NCBI GenBank assembly: GCA_034440615.1
Contig: JAOTOM010004012.1
Coordinates: 72,501 to 136,500, forward strand
Source: Ashinkailepas kermadecensis
Taxonomy: Eukaryota > Arthropoda > Thecostraca > Neolepadidae
Direction of reading: 5' to 3'
Length of the DNA: 64,000 nucleotides
Both the position numbers and the translations under genes were made by a program. The notes under the pieces were generated by a model. That model was not told where the DNA came from and made no database searches. It worked only from the letters and a program-made list of their open reading frames with translations. This document shows positions 47,701-56,700 of this stretch, in pieces. Numbering within the stretch: position 1 is the first letter of the stretch; each line of letters starts with the position of its first letter.

Positions 47701-50700
47701 GGGGCGATTGGTCCTGGAATTTGGTGGGTGCGTGGTGCGGAGACGACTGAGAGGTGGGTGGAGGAGGGGAGGTGGTGACGCGACTGGCACCAGTCGGCGG
47801 GGATTCCTTCATGGCTGTGCCTTCAACGGGTTTAAGCCGCTCGGCGAGAAATGCGAGTGCCAGAAAATTCCACGTAATGTCAGCATAGAGTATCAAGCTT
47901 GTCCGAATGTCATTTACAAAACATCGAAGCCAATTTATTTCACTTTCAAGAGCAGAGGAGACACAATGCTGATCGCAGCATGTGCCACCGGGTATAATTT
48001 TAAATCTTGCATACTGCCATCCACTGTTCTTAGTGGCTTAATTTGCTGATTTCTCACCTCAGGTGTGGTATTCGTGGCATATGAGCGTCTTGTATATTAA
48101 TTTTAAGATCCATAATTACACAGCCCATGACTCAAATCAGCACGAATATAAAGAAGATATTCGTACGTATTTCCTTCCTTTATAGTACTGTGGGCTTTTT
48201 TAGGTTGTTAAGATGCCATATTGTACTATGATGCCAGATGCACATCGTAAATGGGGCTGCTGTGAGACGGATTGACATTTGTTATATAAGTATTTCGTAG
48301 TTCTGCCCATAAGTTTCGCCTAATGAATACTAAAGCCCCCCAAAGACGGACTATTGTCTAACTTTGATTAATGTGAGGCAGTGGTTCCTACACATTTCGA
48401 TGTTGATCAAAGGCTGAACACTTCTCTAATGAATCGTGCATTTATATGTTTGTGATTGTCTTTCGCCTTTGATGTTTGCGGTGTATTTTTGAGTTTGCAC
48501 TCAATTCAGACTGCATGTAGTACTACACTATTAAAGTTTCTGGATGCTGCTTTGTATGCTCATGTTGTCGAATAGGATAAACCATTCAGCTTTGAATTGG
48601 TGAACCTCAGCATTTGTTTAAGCTACGCATCAAATACCTCTGGCAATACAATGTGCAAGCTAGTGTATATTTGCCGCAAGTGGACTTTTCGTTTTTTTTT
48701 TCTTCAATTAAGTTATATCAATTTGAGCCATGTCATGCCAGTCCTGTATGCTGCATATGGTTCATGCGGTCCAGTATATAGTGGGTTATCTCCCCGAATG
48801 TCACAGGTTGTTGACCTGGCCGTATCCCTGCGACCTCTCCATCCGTTTCGGCCCGGGAGATTGTGAGCTGTCGACCTGGGTGTGCCACTGTGGCTTCCCC
48901 ACCAGCGTCAGCCCGGAGATTGTGAGCTGTCGACCTGGGTGTGCCACTGTGGCTTCCCCACCAGCGTCAGCCCGGAAGGTTGTGAGCTGTTGACCTAGCC
49001 GTATCCCTGCGACCTCCCCACCAGCGTCAGCCCGGAAGGTTGTGAGCTGTTGACCTAGCCGTATCCCTGCGACCTCCCCACCAGCGTCAGCCCGGGAGAT
49101 TGTGAGCTGTCGACCTGGGTGTGCCACTGTGGCTTCCCCACCAGCGTCAGCCGGAAGGTTGTGAGCTGTTGACCTGGGTGTGCCACTGTGGCTTCCCCAC
49201 CAGCGTCAGCCCGGGAGATTGTGAGCTGTTGACATGGATGTACCACTGTGGCCTCCCCACCAGCGTCAGCCCTGAGGTGGTTGTGAGCTGTTGACCTGGG
49301 TGTATCCCTGCGACCTCCCCACCAGCGTCAGCCCGTGAGGTGGTTGTGAGCTGTTGACCTGGGTGTACCACTGTGATATCTCCACCCACGTCAGCCCGGG
49401 AGGTTGTGAGCTGTTGACCTGGGTGTATCCCTGCGGTCTCCCCACCTGCGCCCATCCAATGCGAGGAAGCGGTCATTCCACACAACTGCCGCAGTTGCCA
49501 TCACGACGTGTCCTCATCAACCGTCGATGCGTCGCGGACAAAATTAGTCCATCGTCGGTATCCAGACCTGACGGCGACTTGGCTTAGGGTGTGCTGAAGA
49601 TGTGGCGTGTCCGACCGACCATGTAGCATCATGGGTTCGTGCGGTGCGGGTAACGTGGCTGACTCTCGCCGGCAGCACCGTACACCGTCATCACGTTCCC
49701 GTTCCTCTTTGGAGTCATGTTTGGCGACCTGGGTCACGGCCTCATCATGGCCCTCTTTGCCGGCTGGATGGTGTTTAAAGAGAAGAAGCTGGGCTCCAAG
49801 CGCATTGACAGCGAGGTAACCTGAACCGCTCGCACAATGTCATGCATCCTCGCACAGTCGCACGCCACACGCGTCACACACGACTCGCGCCATTCACCAC
49901 ATGCCTTCACCACACGCCTCACACACGACTCGCGCAATTCACCCACATGTCGCTCACCACACGCGTCACACACGATACAGCTCGTGCCACACGTCACATG
50001 TCACTCACCACACGCGTCACACACGATCGCGCCATTCACGCACATGCCACCACCACACGCGTCACACACGACTCGCGCAATTCACCACACATGTCGCTCA
50101 CCACACGCGTCACACACGATCTCGCGCCATTCACGTCACATGTCACTCACCACACGCGTCACACACGATACAGCTCGTGCCACACGTCACATGCCACCAC
50201 CACACGCGTCACACACGACTCGCGCCATTCACACACATGTCGCTCACCACACGCGTCACACACGATACAGCTCGTGCCACACGTGCCACCACCACACGCG
50301 TCACACAGACTCGCGCACAACACATGTCACTCACCACACGCGTCACACACGATACAGCTCGTGCCACACGTCACATGCCACCACCACACGCGTCACACAC
50401 GACTCGCGCCATTCACCACACATGTCGCTCACCACACGCGTCACACACGATACAGCTCGTGCCACACGTCACATGCCACCACCACACGCGTCACACACGA
50501 CTCGCGCCATTCACCACACATGTCGCTCACCACACGCGTCACACACGATACAGCTCGTGCCACGTCGTGCCACGCGTCCACATGGTCACCATGTCACTCA
50601 CCACACGCGTCACACACGACACAGCTCGTGCCACACGTCACATGCCACCACCACACGCGTCACACACGACTCGCGCCATTCACCACATGTCGCTCACCAC

Positions 50701-53700
50701 ACGCGTCACACACGATACAGCTCGTGCCACACGTCACATGCCACCACCACACGCGTCACACACGACTCGCGCCATTCACCACATGTCGCTCCACCACACG
50801 TCACACACGATACAGCTCGTGCCACACGTCACATGCCACCACCACACGCGTCACACACGACTCGCGCCATTCACCACACATGTCGCTCACCACACGCGTC
50901 ACACACGATACAGCTCGTGCCACACGTCACATGCCACCACCACACGCGTCACCACACGACTCGCGCAATTCACCACACATGTCGCTCACCACACGCGTCA
51001 CCCCACACGATACAGCTCGTGCCACACGTCACATGCCACCACCACACGCTGTCACCACACGATACAGCTCGTGCCACACGTCACATGCCACCACCACACG
51101 CGTCACCACACGACTCGCGCCATTCACCACATGTCGCTCACCACACGCCACAGTCACCACACGACACAGCTCGTGCCACACGTCACATGCCACCACCACA
51201 CGCAGTCACCACACGACTCGCGCAATTCACCACACATGTCACTCACCACACGCGTCACCACACGATACAGCTCGTGCCACACGTCACATGCCACCACCAC
51301 ACGCGCCACACACGACTCGCGCAATTCACCACACATGTCGCTCACCACACGCGTCACCACACGATACAGCTCGTGCCACACGTCACATGCCTCCACCACA
51401 CGCGTCACACACGACTCGCGCCATTCACCACATGTCGCTCACCACACGCGTCACACACGACTCGCGCCATTCACCACACATGTCGCTCACCACACGCGTC
51501 ACACACGATACAGCTCGTGCCACACGTCACATGCCACCACCACACGCGTCACACACGACTCGCGCCATTCACCACACATGTCGCTCACCACACGCGTCAC
51601 ACACGACTCGCGCCATTCACGCCACATGTCGCTCACCACACGCGTCACACACGACTCGCGCCATTCACGTCACATGTCACTCACCACACGCGTCACCACA
51701 CGATACAGCTCGTGCCACACGTCACATGCCACCACCACACCGTCACCACCACACGACCGTGTTCGCGCAATTCACCACACATGTCGCTCACCACACGCGT
51801 CACACACGATACAGCTCGTGCCACACGTCACATGCCACCACCACACGCGTCACACACGATACAGCTCGTGCCACACGTCACATGCCACCACCACACGCGT
51901 CACACACGACACAGCTCGTGCCACACGTCACATGCCACCACCACACGCGTCACCACACGACACGCTCGTGCCATTCACGCCACATGTCACCACCACACGA
52001 CACAGCTCGTGCCACACGCACATGTCACCACCACACGACACAGCTCGTGCCACATGTCGCATGCCACCACCACACGCCACATGTCACCATCACACGACAC
52101 AGCTCGTGCCACACGTCGCATGCCACCACCACACGCCACATGTCACCACCACACGACACAGCTCGTGCCACATTCCGACTTCATGCCACCACCACACGCC
52201 ACATGTCACCACCACACGACACAGCTCGTGCCACACGTCGCATGCCACCACCACACGCCACATGCCACCATCACACGACACAGCTCGTGCCACACGCCAC
52301 ATATCACCACCACACGCCAGCTCGTGCCCACGCCACATGCCACCACACACGCTCGCCACATGTCACCACCACACGCCACATGTCACCACCACACGACACA
52401 GCTCGTGCCACATGTCGCATGCCACCACCACACGCCACATGTCACCACCACACGACACAGCTCGTGCCACACGTCGCATGCCACCACCACACGCCACATG
52501 TCACCACCACACGACACAGCTCGTGCCACATGTCGCATGCCACCACCACACGCCACATGTCACCACCACACGACACAGCTCGTGCCACACGTCGCATGCC
52601 ACCACCACACGCCCCACCACGACACCGCCACATGTCACCACCACACGACACAGCTCGTGCCACACGTCGCATGCCACCACCACACGCCACATGTCACCAC
52701 CACACGACACAGCTCGTGCCACATGTCGCATGCCACCACCACACGCCACATGTCACCACCACACGACACAGCTCGTGCCACACGTCGCATGCCACCACCA
52801 CACGCCACATGTCACCACCACACGCACATGTCACCACCACACGACACAGCTCGTGCCACACGCCACATGTCGCATGCCACCACCACACGCCACCACCCAC
52901 ATGTCACCATCACACGACACAGCTCGTGCCACACGTCACATGCCACCACCACACGCCACATGTCACCACCACACGACACAGCTCGTGCCACATGTCGCAT
53001 GCCACCACCACACGCCACATGTCACCACCACACGACACAGCTCGTGCCACCACGTCGCATGCCACCACCACACGCCACATGTCACCACCACACGACACAG
53101 CTCGTGCCACATGTCGCATGCCACCACCACACGCCACATGTCACCACCACACGACACAGCTCGTGCCACACGTCGCATGCCACCACCACACGCCACATGT
53201 CACCACCACACGACACAGCTCGTGCCACATGTCGCATGCCACCACCACACGCCACATGTCACCACCACACGACACAGCTCGTGCCACATGTCGCATGCCA
53301 CCACCACACGCCACATGTCACCATCACACGACACAGCTCGTGCCACACGTCGCATGCCACCACCACACGCCACATGTCACCACCACACGACACAGCTCGT
53401 GCCACACGTCGCATGCCACCACCACACGCCACATATCACCACCACACGACACAGCTCGTGCCACACGTCGCATGCCACCACCACACGCCACATGCCACCA
53501 TCACACGACACAGCTCGTGCCACACGCCACATGTCACCATCACACGACGCACGCCTCAGGGGTGTCTAGGAGCTCCGGCAGTAGGCGTTGGGTCATCGGT
53601 GTCGTGATGTTTATTGAATGTTTCGCCACTGCACCAGATTTGTGTGTGGTTTGCTTGTTGAGTTGGGTAGCATCTGCGAAGCTATCATGACACTCCAGGT

Positions 53701-56700
53701 GCGATCCGATCTGCTCATTGCTTCACCCAGAGCACATGGCTGTGTCAAAGCACTGTGTGCTGTATGCGCATTGCCACCCGCCTCGCACACACTGCTTTTG
53801 CTAGCATACGCATGACTCCAAGCGTGCCGACGGTTGGGTATCTCTTTGCTAAAATAATTATCTTGTCTTCTGATGGGGCACATAGGTAGTACTGTCGATG
53901 AGGTTATTTCAGACCGCTTTAGATATAATCGGTTGATTGTCGTTACTCTGGTGCTTTATATCCATCGTTTGCCAAAGCACAAACAAGCATAGGTGTTCAT
54001 TGAAAGATGGCGTTGTCCTTTGATCGACGCGGATGTCGGTGTCCATTGTCCACTGCTCGGTATGTCGAGCCCACGTGCACCGGGACGCCGGGACAGCTGC
54101 CGGGCTCGTCACCTGTCGACCTGACCCGACCACCTTCACCCGCCACTCCACAGATCGCCAGCATTTTCTTCGGCGGCCGCTACATTATCCTACTGATGGG
54201 GCTCTTCTCGATGTACACGGGTTTCATCTACAACGACATGTTCAGCAAGTCGCTCAACATTTTCGGCTCCAGCTGGCGCATCGGCTTCACCCAGGCTGAC
54301 ATCAACGCCACCGAGGAGGAGACGATGATGCTGCCGCCCGAGAACGCCTCCTGCTACAAGGGCCACCCATACCCGTTCGGGTTCGACCCCATCTGGCAGG
54401 TGTCCGAGAACCAGGTCACCTACCAGAATGCGTTCAAGATGAAGCTGTCTGTGCTGCTGGGCGTGGCGCAGATGATTTTCGGCGTGCTCCTGTCGACCTT
54501 CAACTACAAGTGAGTGCTTCAGCACCGGACGCGGCTGAGCTGGAACGGCCGCCAGCCCGATCTGGCGCTCGATAGTGTGGCCTCATCGCCGGAGGTGAAG
54601 TCATGGCAGCGCTAGCTTAGTGATGCGGAATAATGGCACTAGCTGAATGTCTCGTGGAAAATAGGGACTCTTAGACGGGACCCCCCCCCGAAACATAAAA
54701 CGACTCCATGAGAAGTTCTGGTGCACGTCCCTCCCCTCCGCCCCGGTGAATGGACTCTTCAGCCTACTTCTCGCAGTGACGCCTGTCCAAACAGCTGCCC
54801 CGACCCCCATGAAATTCCTGGGCCCGCCCGTGCCAGCGGCGGGAGTGTGGTGCCGGCGCGGCTAGTCGGTGATGGTCGTTACCGACGGCCACTGGCGGCT
54901 CACCGCCCGTGACGGTCGGCGCCCGTGACGGTCCCGTCTTCGGCAGGTACTTCAATCAGATGTCGGACGTGTTCACCATGTTCCTGCCGCAAATGTTCTT
55001 CCTGCTGTCGCTGTTCGGCTGGCTGTGTCTCATCTGCCTGCTCAAGTGGGGGATGTACTGGGCCACCTTCATACCGGCCGAATACACGCCCTCCACACAG
55101 CTCGACCACGACATCCGCTACGGCACTCACTGCGCGCCCTCGCTGCTGCTCACCTTCATCAACATGTTCCTGCTGAAGGACATGAACGCCGATCAGGTGA
55201 AGTGTGTCGATCCGGGACCTACGTTTGACACCGAGTGCCTGTGTGACGGCTACCTGTTCGACGGCCAGCAGCAGCTGCAGTACTTCCTGCTGGGACTGGG
55301 CGTGCTCTGCATTCCATGGATGCTCATCTTCAAGCCGTGGGTCATCCACCGACGGCGCGCGGCGGTCGCGGCGCAGGGACGCCTGCCTGAGACGACCAGC
55401 GACGCGCACGACCAAGACGAGGAGGAAGAGGAGGCGTTCAGTGACGTGCTCATCCACCAGGCGATCCACGTGGTCGAGTATGTGCTCGGGTCTGTCTCGC
55501 ACACGGCCTCCTACCTACGGCTGTGGGCTCTTTCGCTGGCGCACTCACGTGAGTATCGGTCTCGCGAACGGCCTTCTATCCCCGGCTGTTGGTTCGTTGG
55601 CGGCGCAACGTCATTTTGCAGTCTGTGTCCAAATGATGTTCGGTGTGAGAAGCGTTAATGCAATTTTTTTCCAGCTAGGATTACAATAGCTTTTCGTACT
55701 TTTATTCCTGTCCCTGCAGGAATCATGAATCAGTGTGTCTGGTAGGAAGTTTTCTCCTTTTTTTTGTGTTGGCAAAACCCTGCGTTTACGCACTTCACGT
55801 GCTCATTTTACCTCGCTGAATTTCCTTGCTTTATCAACCAACTTGAGGACCTATAGCGCCTAACGTCCGCTTTCGCTAGCCATTTCTGTTCTAAAAAAAT
55901 CTGCTTCCCTTTGAAGAGAGGAACGATTTGTGTTGGCTATTCTAGCTTTAAGAAGAGTTCCTCGGCGTCATCAGGTAAAAAAGGGCTGGGAATGGAATGC
56001 TGTTTTCAGACATCAGCCGAAAAAAAACATATTTTTTAATGTCGATGTAGTTGTTACTGGCTTCGAACAATGTGCTACTTTATGCACCACAGTAGTCGAC
56101 GCGTCGTAGAAGCCAATAGCCAACCAACCAGTGGATATCTTCGCGATATCTCCGAATGGCGTGGGCGCAAATCATGCCATTTTAGAAGTACACTCGGTGC
56201 AAAACAAGTACATTTGTCGGGAACAAAAGGACGATTGGTTTTCATATTTATGTGTTTGAATGCTGATGAAAATGGCTCATGTGCTTGCTTGATCACACAT
56301 AAACTGCTATGGTGGCCAACTGGATTTTTGGACGCTGGCAAACCTACATTTAGCTGACAAGACTGCTTATGTTTTATCTGCAGACTGCATTGCATATCTG
56401 GTGTACACTCTTTCAGTGGAACAATGTGCTTTCTGCGATTATAATTGATCTGAAGACCGCATTGTATGTCTTGTGTACACTCTTTCAGCGGAAAAAATGT
56501 CCTTTATGTGATTATAGTTGATTTGGAGATCGCATTGTATATCCTGTGTACACTCTTTCATAGAGCACTCCTGTACATTTTCTTGAAAAGAATCGCATTC
56601 GTGCCACGCTAAACTGTCAGTTCTGTCAGTTTAAATTTTGTCGTTGATCTAGAGTGTCCAGTCTTGGAGGTGGGACCAAGTTCCATGGAACAAGCCCCGC

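Noticed and set aside
45227..47790. Frames of up to 408 codons on both strands over the 48-bp array
   Set aside because: Repeat-derived. The minus-strand frame running into exon 7 is antisense to a real exon.
49837..53690. Three open frames of more than 1200 codons on the + strand
   Set aside because: They coincide with a minisatellite lacking stop triplets, have a His/Thr/Pro-only composition, are open in all frames and lie in intron 8 of a well-supported gene.
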